From NCBI GenBank assembly GCA_964445525.1, contig CAYULA010000011.1:1-64000 (forward strand): 64,000 nt of DNA, written 5' to 3'. The notes beneath the pieces were generated by a model that saw only the letters and a program-made list of their open reading frames with translations, ran no database searches and was not told the DNA's origin. Numbering within the stretch: the stretch's first letter is position 1; every line of letters starts with the position of its first letter. This DNA comes from Penumbrarchaeum sp964445525 (GTDB lineage: Archaea; Thermoplasmatota; Penumbrarchaeia; Penumbrarchaeales; Penumbrarchaeaceae). Shown here piece by piece: positions 17,856 to 26,840 of the stretch. The position numbers and the translations under genes were made by a program.

Positions 17856-20800
17856 ATGATCTGGATGTGGATCAAGGTCCTGTTTGTTGCAGCATTGATA
17901 GGTTCAGGCCTCTCCTACATGGAAGAACCGGGTGAGTCTGTTATCAACAGCTACATTTCCAGGTCTCCAAATTCACCCTTACAGATCAACAATTCCTCAC
18001 ATCTCGAGGAGATGGCAATTCTTGAAAGCTGGGAGGGAAACGGATCCGAGGGGAATCCGTTCATAATCGATAACCTGGAAATTGATGGGAACAGATCAAA
18101 ATTCTGTATATTCATCCAAAATACCCAAGAACATATTATCATAAGAAATTGCATACTCTATGATGGAGGATATCGGTATTTCAATTATTTCAATCCCGGA
18201 TCCCTGTTTCTTTTCAATTGTGCGAATATTACCGTTATCGACTGCGAAATAGATTTTATCGAGGCGGAAGATTCCACGGATTTGAAAATATCGGATATTT
18301 ACTGGCAGGCCGACAACAGGACGGTAATCTACATAGACACATGCATGGATGTAATCATAGAAGATCTCGGTAACTGTTCCATAACCATGAGATACTCCGG
18401 GAGTTCCGTAATCGAAAATTGCACTGTAAATGACATGAACAGCCGGATATACATCTACAGCGGACCGTGGTATTACGGACACATAGTGGTGAAAAATTGT
18501 ACCATCAAAAACACCGTGGGAGACGCATTTCCAGAAGGAATCCTTGTAAGGGATTCATACTACACACACCTCTATGATAATGTATTCGTGAACTCTTTTC
18601 CAAAAGTGGAAACCTATGGCTATGAAGGATTCTTCCGGACCGTAACCATACCTCCGAACAACACCGTAAATGGAAAAAGTATTCAAGCAGTGATAGGAAA
18701 GGACCTTCAATGGGAGGATGTTCCCGGAGGAGGAGGTTACTACCTTTTCCTTCAATCCAAGAATATATCCGTGAAAAATGTGGTTCTTGCCAAGGATTCC
18801 ATCGGTTTTTCCATACAATCTTGTTCTGGTGTTTCTCTGGATGGAATTTCATTACCCGGTGAAACTATGATGGGGATGTACTTCTTTCAAACGGATGGCA
18901 TCTCCATCAATGGATCGATTTTTCATAACATGACAGACGGGGTCAGGATCGATCAGGTAATGGATTTCAATATAACCAACACCACTTTCTCGGGATGTGA
19001 AAGGGGACTCGTTTTGAACTATGCCTACCTCGGGGACACTTATCCATCGCGGATCAAGGATACCGAATTCATCGATTGCATGCTCGGTATCAGAGGGAAT
19101 GACTTCGATTCGGTGGAGGTCAAGGATTGTAGATTCGAAAGATGCCAGGTCGGTATGGAGGTCGAGAGATCTTACGGATGGAGGATACATGAAAACTCAT
19201 TTCTGAACTGCAATCTATCAGCAATCAAAATGCTAAGGGGTTCCATGGAGAACTGGGTTTACTGGAATACCTTCAGGGAAAACAATGTTGAAAACGGAAC
19301 CCAGAAAATACAGGTCGAGGATGAATCCGAGATAACCAGATGGTACAATCCCTCTTACCAGGAGGGCAATCTCTGGTATGATCATACAGAACCGGATCTG
19401 GACAGGAACGGTATTGTCGATGATCCCTACTCGATATCTGTTTCCGGTGCCGAGGACCCCAAGCCTCTTACAACATTTCCCAGAATGAACCTGGAAACTC
19501 CGGAAGATTTTGCAATAGAGGTTGAAGACGGAAAGGTTGAGATTACCTGGAAAAGGGCTCCTCAAGAGAATACACCGGTTATTTCAGGGTACAGAATATA
19601 CAGGAACAGGACCGGTAACGATACCATAACTCGTATCGATGTGGATGCGGGAAAATGGTCCTTTACGGACGGAATGGTGGAATTCGGAAAAGAGTACAAT
19701 TACTGGATGACCGTTTACAATCTCAGAGAGGAATCGGAACCCACCGATGTCCTGTCCACCTTCATTTTCGACAAGCCGGGAACGGTATTCAATTTCTCGT
19801 ATTCATGCAACAGGACCTCGCTTAATCTTACCTGGGATCCTCCAATTGATGACGGTGGTAGTCCGGTGACCGGATACAGGATATACCGGTCCCTTTCCCC
19901 GATTGCCTGGACGTGGAAGGGAATTTCGAACACCACCCATTTTGTTGATGAAAATATCGAGATAGGGGAAGTCTATTACTATTTCGTTTCCTCGATGAAT
20001 GTAGTTGGCGAGGGAAGTCTTTCCGATCCCTTCGAAGCTGAAGCCTTTATAACTCCAGATCCTCCCAACCTTAGCGTGGTATCCACAGGCAAGGATTTCA
20101 TCAAGCTTTCCTGGAATGCTCCCGAATTCTCCGGGGGTACAGAGATCGTATCCTACAGAATATACAGAGGGACAGACGGCGCAACCTTGACAGAGCTCTA
20201 CACACTTGGTTCCAACCTGGTGGAGTACAATGATACGGGACTGGAGGAAGGATCGACTTTCTATTACGCCGTATCGTCTGTAAACTCCAGAGGAGAATCG
20301 GAACTCAGCAATGTATTGAATGTGACGGTGGGAATGATAAGACCGGATCTGCCCAGACCCTTCAATCCCACTGCGGTATCCGGAAATGGTAACGTGGTGA
20401 TATCATTCAATGCTCCCGATTTCAACAATGATCTTGTTTTCCTGCACTTTCATATCTACAGGAGGGAGGAGGGGTTCGATTTTACTTTGCTATCCACTAC
20501 CGCCTCCACAAGGTACAGAGATGATACAGTTATCAATGAAGTGAGCTACGATTACAGGATTACAGCGGTCTACACCAACGGAGAATCGGGACCCACTCCG
20601 ATAGTCAATGCAACACCATCCGCTGATATCTCTCCCTACGGACTTCCGAGGGAGCTCACTTCGAGTTCAGGAGACGGGTTCGTGATACTTCGCTGGATCG
20701 AACCAGCAGACCAGAGGAACGGATCGATCCAGAATTACAACATTTACACGGGAAATTCTTCGGAAGTTGCCGTCATTGAAGGATCGGTGGATGTTAGCCA

Positions 20801-21341
20801 GAGGTCTGTAACGATCAACGATCTGGAGAACGGGAGGACCTACAGGTTCTACATCTCGGCCGTCTATCTGCAGGGTGAGTCCGCCCTTGCGGGTCCGGTC
20901 GAAGCAACACCAAAGGGTGTTGATAGAGCTCCCGGTCAGCCAAGATCTTTGGAGGTTGTTCTGAACGAAACTGGAGTGCTTCTGGAATGGACCTCTGCTA
21001 GTGGAAATGTTGACGGATACAGGATCTACAGGTCCGAAGGGAGCAAGGATGCGGTAATAATTGACGAGGTTTCATCGGAAACGCTGACCTATATTGATGC
21101 CAGTATCGTGGATGGTGCAAGCTACAGATATTCGGTTTGCGCTTTCAACTCCCAGGGAGAAGGTCAGAGGTCCATAGATGTCCTGATCACCATACCCATT
21201 GAGGAGATTCCGGAGGAAGGGGATAGTGATGATGGCCTCGAGACCTGGATCTATTTCGCCATAGGGGGAGCCATCATCCTGATGATACTGCTCCTGGTTT
21301 TCATATTGGCAAGAAGGAAAGGTCCTGATTACGAGGAGTGA
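17856..21341 (+). CDS. Exported parallel beta-helix plus six fibronectin type III repeats, C-terminal anchor
   Basis: 1161 residues. A signal peptide (MIWMWIKVLFVAALIGSGLS) precedes the ectodomain. Residues ~45-540 are a right-handed parallel beta-helix of the NosD/pectate-lyase kind, with repeated N-C-x-I and short turns (FNITNTTFSGCERGLVL). Six Fn3 domains follow, each opening with a P..P-type strand and containing GYRIYR or equivalent (sites near 560, 645, 735, 830, 925, 1020). A transmembrane helix (IYFAIGGAIILMILLLVFIL) and a short RRK tail end the protein. The beta-helix could bind or cleave polysaccharide; no catalytic residues are evident. A GGGGGATAAG stretch precedes the ATG. Its stop abuts the convergent peptidase gene by one base. 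Confidence 0.85.
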   Translation: MIWMWIKVLFVAALIGSGLSYMEEPGESVINSYISRSPNSPLQINNSSHLEEMAILESWEGNGSEGNPFIIDNLEIDGNRSKFCIFIQNTQEHIIIRNCILYDGGYRYFNYFNPGSLFLFNCANITVIDCEIDFIEAEDSTDLKISDIYWQADNRTVIYIDTCMDVIIEDLGNCSITMRYSGSSVIENCTVNDMNSRIYIYSGPWYYGHIVVKNCTIKNTVGDAFPEGILVRDSYYTHLYDNVFVNSFPKVETYGYEGFFRTVTIPPNNTVNGKSIQAVIGKDLQWEDVPGGGGYYLFLQSKNISVKNVVLAKDSIGFSIQSCSGVSLDGISLPGETMMGMYFFQTDGISINGSIFHNMTDGVRIDQVMDFNITNTTFSGCERGLVLNYAYLGDTYPSRIKDTEFIDCMLGIRGNDFDSVEVKDCRFERCQVGMEVERSYGWRIHENSFLNCNLSAIKMLRGSMENWVYWNTFRENNVENGTQKIQVEDESEITRWYNPSYQEGNLWYDHTEPDLDRNGIVDDPYSISVSGAEDPKPLTTFPRMNLETPEDFAIEVEDGKVEITWKRAPQENTPVISGYRIYRNRTGNDTITRIDVDAGKWSFTDGMVEFGKEYNYWMTVYNLREESEPTDVLSTFIFDKPGTVFNFSYSCNRTSLNLTWDPPIDDGGSPVTGYRIYRSLSPIAWTWKGISNTTHFVDENIEIGEVYYYFVSSMNVVGEGSLSDPFEAEAFITPDPPNLSVVSTGKDFIKLSWNAPEFSGGTEIVSYRIYRGTDGATLTELYTLGSNLVEYNDTGLEEGSTFYYAVSSVNSRGESELSNVLNVTVGMIRPDLPRPFNPTAVSGNGNVVISFNAPDFNNDLVFLHFHIYRREEGFDFTLLSTTASTRYRDDTVINEVSYDYRITAVYTNGESGPTPIVNATPSADISPYGLPRELTSSSGDGFVILRWIEPADQRNGSIQNYNIYTGNSSEVAVIEGSVDVSQRSVTINDLENGRTYRFYISAVYLQGESALAGPVEATPKGVDRAPGQPRSLEVVLNETGVLLEWTSASGNVDGYRIYRSEGSKDAVIIDEVSSETLTYIDASIVDGASYRYSVCAFNSQGEGQRSIDVLITIPIEEIPEEGDSDDGLETWIYFAIGGAIILMILLLVFILARRKGPDYEE

Positions 21342-23402
21342 TCAGATATGTTCCGCGATGAATTCCAGAATGGTGTTGTACCAGACCTCTGAATTTGCGG
21401 GTTTGAGGACCCAGTGTCCCTCGTCCGGAAAATAGAGGAATTTCGATGGTACATCCATAACCTGAAGTGCCGTGAAGAGGGAGACGCCTTCGGAGACCGG
21501 GCACCTGAAATCCAATTCCCCCTGGATAACAAGCATGGGAGTCTTGAAGTTCTGGACGAACATGTGCGGTGATTGTTTCAGGAAGCTCTCGTGGTTTTCA
21601 TGGGGCATCCCTCCATGCTCCCATATGTCAAACCAGAGCTCTTCTGTCATGTAAGACATCGTCTCCTGGTTGAATATCCCGTCGTGGGAGATGAGAACAT
21701 TGAATCTGTCTGTATGCCCCTGGAACCAGTTCATCATGAACCCTCCGAAACTGGCACCTGCGGCGGAAAGATGTTCGGGATCTATGAAATCAAAGTTTTC
21801 CAAAACGAAATCAAGGCCCTTCATGAGGTCCTCGTAGCATCTTCCCCCCCAGTCCCCGGAGATCTGATCAGAGAATTCCTGTCCGTATCCGATTGATCCC
21901 CTGGGATTGATCTCCACCACGACGTATCCCGGTGATGCGAATAGCTGGGGATTCCACCTGTAATGGAAGTGATCGAAGAATGCGGACTGGGGTCCTCCGT
22001 GGACTATGAAAAGCAGGGGATATTTTTTATTACTATCGAAGTTAGGAGGTTTCAAAATGAATCCGTGAACGGGATCGTTATCGGCTCCCTTGTACCAGAA
22101 GGATTCCAGCTCATTGAGGTCAATTTCATTTTGGAACAATGATCCGTGATCCGTGATTTTCCTCACTTCCTGATCGAAGGTATTCAGAGGACCATTCAAG
22201 AGGTCTACAGGTTCCGCTTCTCCGATTTCCATAATGCATAGATCGGCAGGTCTGGCGGCCGTCTCCCTGGATAAAAGAAGTTTTTCTCCAAGAAGGAGCC
22301 TCATGTTGTTCTGGAATACTCCCGAGGTATACTGGAGAATCTCACCCGTTTCGAGGTCCAGGCCGTAAAGTGACATGAATCCCCTGTCCGGGGCGAGGAA
22401 ATAGAATCCGGAACCGTCGTTCTTCCATATCAGTTCGGAAGGGGACCTGTCGAGGTCCTCCGTTAGGTTCTTGGTTTCTCCGGTGGTCCTGTCGTATAAT
22501 TTGATCCTTACCCTGTCGGCTTCGTATCCAGGTTTCTCGGCTCCCAGGTAGGCCAGGTACCTCCCGTCCGGGGAATATCTGGGTTCCAGTTCCATTGCAT
22601 CGTTTTGGGAAATCCTTACCGGATCCCCTTCAGGTTGGATTCCCTTCAATTTCTGAATGAAAACGGAGTTGTTTGTGGAAGTGGCGACGATTTTATCAGG
22701 ATTCTTGACGTAGGCAATCTCGTTTCCGTCAGGTGAGAACTGGATGTCCTTGGCACCTCCCAGACTTATGGGCGGAACGTCGGCGTCTCCGGGAGTGAGG
22801 TCATTGATTTTTCTGGAATCTATGTCTATGATATGCAGGTGGGACCTCTTCCTGTCCCTCCAGTGATCCCAGTGGCGGTAGAGAAGGGAATCCTCGATTA
22901 TTCCGGATGATCTCTCGTTTTTCAATCCGTAGGTCCTTGCTCTGATTATCTGTTCCCTGTCCTTTTCCGGGATGTCCTTGGTATTCCCATCGAAATGGGG
23001 TGAAATTATGACTGATCTGGAGAATGCTAATTTTTTGCCGTCTGGGGACCAGACGAGATTGGATGCCCCTCCCTCCCCTTGTGTAAGCGAGTAAGCTTCA
23101 CCCCCTTCTCCGAAGGGAAGGATCCATATCTGCTGGCCGTCCTTCCTGTCGGAAGTGAAAGCCAGCAAGGACCCGTCCGGGCTCCACCTGGGACTCGAAT
23201 CTTTGTGATCCCCCGGAGTGAGGTCTCTCTCCTCACCTGTCTTCAGGTCCAGGAGCTTTATCGTGTTCTTCACCTTGTTCTCCTTATGATCGTGAACGGT
23301 TTCGACGAAGGCAGCAAGGTTTCCGTTGGGATGTACATCGGGATCGGATATTCTCCTGACTTTCATCAGGTCCTCGAATCTGATGGGTCTCTTCTCTGTC
23401 AT
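21342..23402 (-). CDS. S9-family serine peptidase (acylaminoacyl-peptidase-like)
   Basis: Cytoplasmic oligopeptidase. The N-terminal ~400 residues are a beta-propeller with WSPDG/YSPDG repeats. The C-terminal alpha/beta hydrolase carries the nucleophile in GASFGG (Ser ~551), the acid in GELDFRCPV (Asp ~631) and the base in DEGHWV (His ~663), plus an oxyanion HGGPQ. It normally trims short peptides or N-acyl amino acids. The ATG at 23402 (MTEKRPIRFEDL) is preferred over in-frame ATGs at 23411 and 23417 because a CCTTTTAAT box then lies ~30 bases upstream. It has no signal peptide and overlaps no other gene. Confidence 0.9.
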   Translation of the reverse strand: MTEKRPIRFEDLMKVRRISDPDVHPNGNLAAFVETVHDHKENKVKNTIKLLDLKTGEERDLTPGDHKDSSPRWSPDGSLLAFTSDRKDGQQIWILPFGEGGEAYSLTQGEGGASNLVWSPDGKKLAFSRSVIISPHFDGNTKDIPEKDREQIIRARTYGLKNERSSGIIEDSLLYRHWDHWRDRKRSHLHIIDIDSRKINDLTPGDADVPPISLGGAKDIQFSPDGNEIAYVKNPDKIVATSTNNSVFIQKLKGIQPEGDPVRISQNDAMELEPRYSPDGRYLAYLGAEKPGYEADRVRIKLYDRTTGETKNLTEDLDRSPSELIWKNDGSGFYFLAPDRGFMSLYGLDLETGEILQYTSGVFQNNMRLLLGEKLLLSRETAARPADLCIMEIGEAEPVDLLNGPLNTFDQEVRKITDHGSLFQNEIDLNELESFWYKGADNDPVHGFILKPPNFDSNKKYPLLFIVHGGPQSAFFDHFHYRWNPQLFASPGYVVVEINPRGSIGYGQEFSDQISGDWGGRCYEDLMKGLDFVLENFDFIDPEHLSAAGASFGGFMMNWFQGHTDRFNVLISHDGIFNQETMSYMTEELWFDIWEHGGMPHENHESFLKQSPHMFVQNFKTPMLVIQGELDFRCPVSEGVSLFTALQVMDVPSKFLYFPDEGHWVLKPANSEVWYNTILEFIAEHI

Positions 23403-23505
23403 GCAACGCATGACCATCGAGAACCGATTAAAAGGTTGTCCATGAAAAGATTTCGATCAAGCGTTACCGGAAGTTTACTAATCCTTGAAATTTCATAATG
23501 AGGAA

Positions 23506-23511
23506 AAGGAG
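23506..23511 (+). promoter_or_regulatory. Shine-Dalgarno AAGGAG for the VOC-like gene
   Basis: AAGGAG lies eight bases before the ATG at 23520. It decides between that ATG and an in-frame GTG at 23511 that overlaps the element. Confidence 0.7.
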
Positions 23512-23519
23512 TGACCCAT

Positions 23520-24812
23520 ATGTTCGAATGGAAAAGGTACCCCGAGGCGGAAAAATATCTGGTAGAAACCATTGATAGAATGAAAAAAATCGATCGGGAT
23601 GCCGGATCATTTCTCAATGAGATTTCCAACAGGACATCGACGAGGATCATTGACTGGATAGATCATCTGGTCGTACCTGATGGAATGGATGGTGATCATC
23701 TCGAGAAAATCGGGTATTCCAGGGATACGGATAAACATCCGGACGGTACTGTCTGGAGACATACAGGCTCCAACCTTCCGCCGGTTGTTCTGTCTGATGG
23801 AGATTGTTCCCTCATTGCCTTGAAAGTGGAGAATATTGATCGGTTCGCCGAGATAAACAAGATTAAGGAAGAGATCGAGGGTGCCGCACATTCAGGATTG
23901 AGACAGGCGGGGATCCTCTCCAGGGGTATCGAGCTGATCGCGGTTGATAGAAGAGGGTATGACGGATTTACCACAGACCAGGGAACGGATATTGATGATT
24001 ATCTTGAATTTTACAACAATCTGAAATCCAGGGAAAGGGGTGATGAGGATCTGAAGGATCTCGGGGACCTGATCAGATCCTCCAATCTGGACAAAGGAAG
24101 ATTGTCGGATGCATATTTCAGGGCGGAGAGGAGATACTGGGAGAGCAGGGATACCAAGGGAATGGTCCAGTGGATGAGGCAGGATGGAACGGGATCGGGA
24201 TGGGGCAACCACGACCACCACACCTTCCGGTGCTCCAGGGAGAACTACAGGGAGACAATTGCTATTCTTGAGATGATGGGCATGGAATCCAGGGAGAGGT
24301 TCTACGCCGGAGATGAAGCTGGATGGGGAGCTCAGGTTCTGGAGCATCCTGTCTGCGGGATCACCGTCTTTGCCGATGTGGACCTGGATCCGGAGGAAAA
24401 GGACGGAGACTTCTCCCACAAGGGACTGGAACCTGCCGAGAAGCTGGGCACCGTCGGTTTGTGGGTCGGCCTGCACGGTGAATCCATGCTTTCCGCGGGT
24501 CTTCATCATCTTGCCGTACTGGTGGATTTCAAAAGAGCCGTGATGGAATCAAGTATTCCGACAATGGCTCCTTTTTCCAACTTTCCCTATCTGAAACAGT
24601 GTTTTACGGAAGGAGAGAGATGGAAAGTGGTGAAGAATAGGGCGCGGGACCTTTCAGCCAAAAAAATGATAACCGATGAACAGTTCGAAAGATTTGTCGC
24701 CAAAGGCGCTCTGGGAAGCCATCTGGAGTTCATTGAAAGGAGGGAAGGCTTCAAGGGATTCAACCAGACTGCTGTCAGCGACATAATATCAAGAACAGAT
24801 CCGAGGAAATGA
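23520..24812 (+). CDS. Uncharacterised VOC-like protein paired with an FAD oxidase
   Basis: About 430 residues without signal or membrane segments. The C-terminal half contains GNHDHHTFRCSREN followed by ILEMMGM and an AGWGAQVLEHP strand, then a GLHGE element. This order (His pair, helix, strand, Glu) recalls vicinal-oxygen-chelate metalloenzymes and more loosely the DUF1338 2-oxoadipate dioxygenase/decarboxylase. The N-terminal half may be a second, degenerate copy (VVLSDGDCSLIALKVEN). I do not recognise a named family with confidence. It starts after AAGGAG and ends 12 bases before the FAD-linked dehydrogenase gene, so the two are almost surely one operon. A dioxygenase or isomerase on a hydroxy- or oxo-acid is a reasonable but unproven guess. 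Confidence 0.75.
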   Translation: MFEWKRYPEAEKYLVETIDRMKKIDRDAGSFLNEISNRTSTRIIDWIDHLVVPDGMDGDHLEKIGYSRDTDKHPDGTVWRHTGSNLPPVVLSDGDCSLIALKVENIDRFAEINKIKEEIEGAAHSGLRQAGILSRGIELIAVDRRGYDGFTTDQGTDIDDYLEFYNNLKSRERGDEDLKDLGDLIRSSNLDKGRLSDAYFRAERRYWESRDTKGMVQWMRQDGTGSGWGNHDHHTFRCSRENYRETIAILEMMGMESRERFYAGDEAGWGAQVLEHPVCGITVFADVDLDPEEKDGDFSHKGLEPAEKLGTVGLWVGLHGESMLSAGLHHLAVLVDFKRAVMESSIPTMAPFSNFPYLKQCFTEGERWKVVKNRARDLSAKKMITDEQFERFVAKGALGSHLEFIERREGFKGFNQTAVSDIISRTDPRK

Positions 24813-24824
24813 GGTGTTCTTCAT

Positions 24825-26309
24825 ATGGAAGGGTATGCCTGTGAAGCAAGGAACGACGAGGGAACCATCAAAAGGTTTGCATTCGACAGGAGCGGTTACA
24901 AGATCACTCCGAGAGCCGTTGCTTTTCCCGAGAATGAAGAGGAGATCGAATGCCTGGTGGAAAGTGCGAAGAATTCAGGAGTTCCGATAATTCCCAGGGC
25001 TGCGGGGTCCAATCTATCGGGCAATGCCGTTGGTGACGGGACGATCGTTGTCATGACCGGTATGAACAAATTGATTTCATCTGAAAAAGGAATTGCAAGG
25101 ATACAGCCTGGATTGGTTTACGACAGATTGAATGAATTGATGAAGGATGAGGGATTTTTTCTACCCTATCATGTTTCTTCCTCGGCCTTTTGTACCGTGG
25201 GCGGGAATGTAGCGACCAGGGCCTCGGGTTTGAGATCCATTAAATACGGGACCGTTGACAATTCAGTTAATAATATCAGATTCGTTTCACCGCAGTGGGG
25301 AATTGTCGATACCTCTCTGGGTCTACCTCACGAACTTGAGATAAGACTATTGAATATTCGAGAGAGGCTCCTTGAGGATGAGGAGGCCATGAAGGAGCTC
25401 GAGGAGAAAAAGGACCTCAAGACATCCACGGGATACAATCTCCATGCTTTATTGAAATACAGGAAACCTTCCAAGATGCTGGCGCACCTCGTGGTGGGAT
25501 CTGTTGGCACTCTGGGGATCTTTACGGAGATCGAGGTGAAGCTTCAGCCCATTCCGGAAAAAAGAGTGATGGTTGTGTCATTTTTCGATTCAATAGTATC
25601 TGCAGGCAGAGCTGTTCCAGAACTCAAAGAGCTGGATCCTTCTCTTCTTGAATTGATGGACGGATTCGGAACCTCGATAGTGAGAGATGAGACCGGTATA
25701 GAGGTCCCCGACGATGCGGGTGCGACGCTTCTCATCGAGTTCGATGAAAACATTGATGAGAGCCTGGACAAGTTGTATCCGATCCTGGAGAAATTCGCCC
25801 TGCATCATCATCTAATGGAAAAGGACGAGGACCAGAAGAGATTGTACAAGCTCAGATGGAAAATGCTTATTGAGATCAAGAGGAAGAACGAGACTCCGGA
25901 AAGGAAATATCTATCGTTTGTTGACGATCTCGGAGTTCCCGTTGAGGAAATACCGGAATTTATTGAGGAGATCTACGAGATATTCGAGGAAGAGGGAATT
26001 GAAGCTGTTATCTACGGTCACATAGGCGAGGGGAACCTCCACATCAGGCCTCTGATAGAGAAGAAGAACTGGAAGGATGTGATGAAAGGAGTGGGTGGAA
26101 AATGCTTCAGCTGCGCCTTCGATCACGGAGGAACCGTGGCGGCGGAGCACGGGTCCGGGAGGAACAGATTGGGATTGATAGAGCAGGAGTGGGGAGAGGC
26201 TGTTTTCGGTTATTTCAAGGAGATCAAGGACCTCTTCGATCCGGATGATATAATGAATCCCGGGATCCTCTTTTCCAAGGGAGATATCACGGACAATTTG
26301 GAGTTTTGA
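24825..26309 (+). CDS. FAD-linked 2-hydroxyacid dehydrogenase (GlcD / D-lactate dehydrogenase-like)
   Basis: 494 residues of the FAD-binding-4 / FAD-oxidase-C family. The FAD site is visible in IIPRAAGSNLSGNAVGDGT (residues ~54-72) and in FCTVGGNVATRASGLRSIKYG. The C-terminal catalytic and metal-site region shows HIGEGNLHIRP and AAEHGSGRNR, and ends with LFDPDDIMNPG. Relatives oxidise glycolate, D-lactate or D-2-hydroxyglutarate and pass electrons to an Fe-S partner, which is not encoded next door. Length is normal for GlcD without a fused Fe-S domain. It is co-transcribed with the VOC-like gene. Confidence 0.9.
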   Translation: MEGYACEARNDEGTIKRFAFDRSGYKITPRAVAFPENEEEIECLVESAKNSGVPIIPRAAGSNLSGNAVGDGTIVVMTGMNKLISSEKGIARIQPGLVYDRLNELMKDEGFFLPYHVSSSAFCTVGGNVATRASGLRSIKYGTVDNSVNNIRFVSPQWGIVDTSLGLPHELEIRLLNIRERLLEDEEAMKELEEKKDLKTSTGYNLHALLKYRKPSKMLAHLVVGSVGTLGIFTEIEVKLQPIPEKRVMVVSFFDSIVSAGRAVPELKELDPSLLELMDGFGTSIVRDETGIEVPDDAGATLLIEFDENIDESLDKLYPILEKFALHHHLMEKDEDQKRLYKLRWKMLIEIKRKNETPERKYLSFVDDLGVPVEEIPEFIEEIYEIFEEEGIEAVIYGHIGEGNLHIRPLIEKKNWKDVMKGVGGKCFSCAFDHGGTVAAEHGSGRNRLGLIEQEWGEAVFGYFKEIKDLFDPDDIMNPGILFSKGDITDNLEF

Positions 26310-26349
26310 TAAGAAAAGATATTTCTCCGATCAGCCGCATGAAAGATGG

Positions 26350-26592
26350 ATGACCACCATCCCCCTCCCCTATTCGGGCCTCAGGGACAGGAAGAGGGAG
26401 AAGAAGCTTCAAGCCGAGATTATCGAGGCAGAAATCAAAGCGGAGGAGCTCCCCAAGGAATACGATTACTACTGTCCTGCCTGTCTCTTCCAGACAAATG
26501 ATTTCTCGGTCCTCTGTCCGAAGTGCGGGCATGAGGGATTGAAAGAGAGTGGTGAGGACCGGTTTCGGGTGATTAAAAGGAAAGAGAAATGA
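26350..26592 (+). CDS. Small zinc-ribbon protein
   Basis: 80 residues: an N-terminal helix rich in Lys/Glu (DRKREKKLQAEIIEAEIKAEE), then a two-knuckle zinc ribbon (YYCPACLF near residue 42 and VLCPKCGHEG near 58). There is no recognised family. It likely binds one Zn2+ and perhaps nucleic acid or a partner protein. It starts 41 bases after the dehydrogenase, so readthrough is possible. Confidence 0.65.
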   Translation: MTTIPLPYSGLRDRKREKKLQAEIIEAEIKAEELPKEYDYYCPACLFQTNDFSVLCPKCGHEGLKESGEDRFRVIKRKEK

Positions 26593-26753
26593 ATGGATTG
26601 GGATTTTTCAGATATCATCGAATATGGCAATTCCGCAAACAGTTCAAACCGGAAACAGCGGTAGAGGTCAATTTGCTTGTTGCAATAAACTGATTGTATT
26701 GTGAATGGAATAATTATTAATAGACCTGTATTCTATTAATATCAGGTAAAACC

Positions 26754-26840
26754 ATGACAGAAGATCAGAGAAAGAAGGACCTCGAAGTGATCAGAAGGTT
26801 CCTTATCGAGGATAAAGCCTCATTGATCATTCTTAGTTAG
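26754..26840 (+). pseudogene. Short ORF remnant (28 codons), overlapping the chimeric gene's end
   Basis: An ATG behind an A/T-rich ATTATTAATAGA element opens a protein-like, charged stretch (MTEDQRKKDLEVIRRFLIED). It stops after 28 codons, 21 bases inside the 3' end of the convergent gene at 26820. It looks like the first part of a normal gene whose remainder was replaced. I cannot name the parent. Confidence 0.4.
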
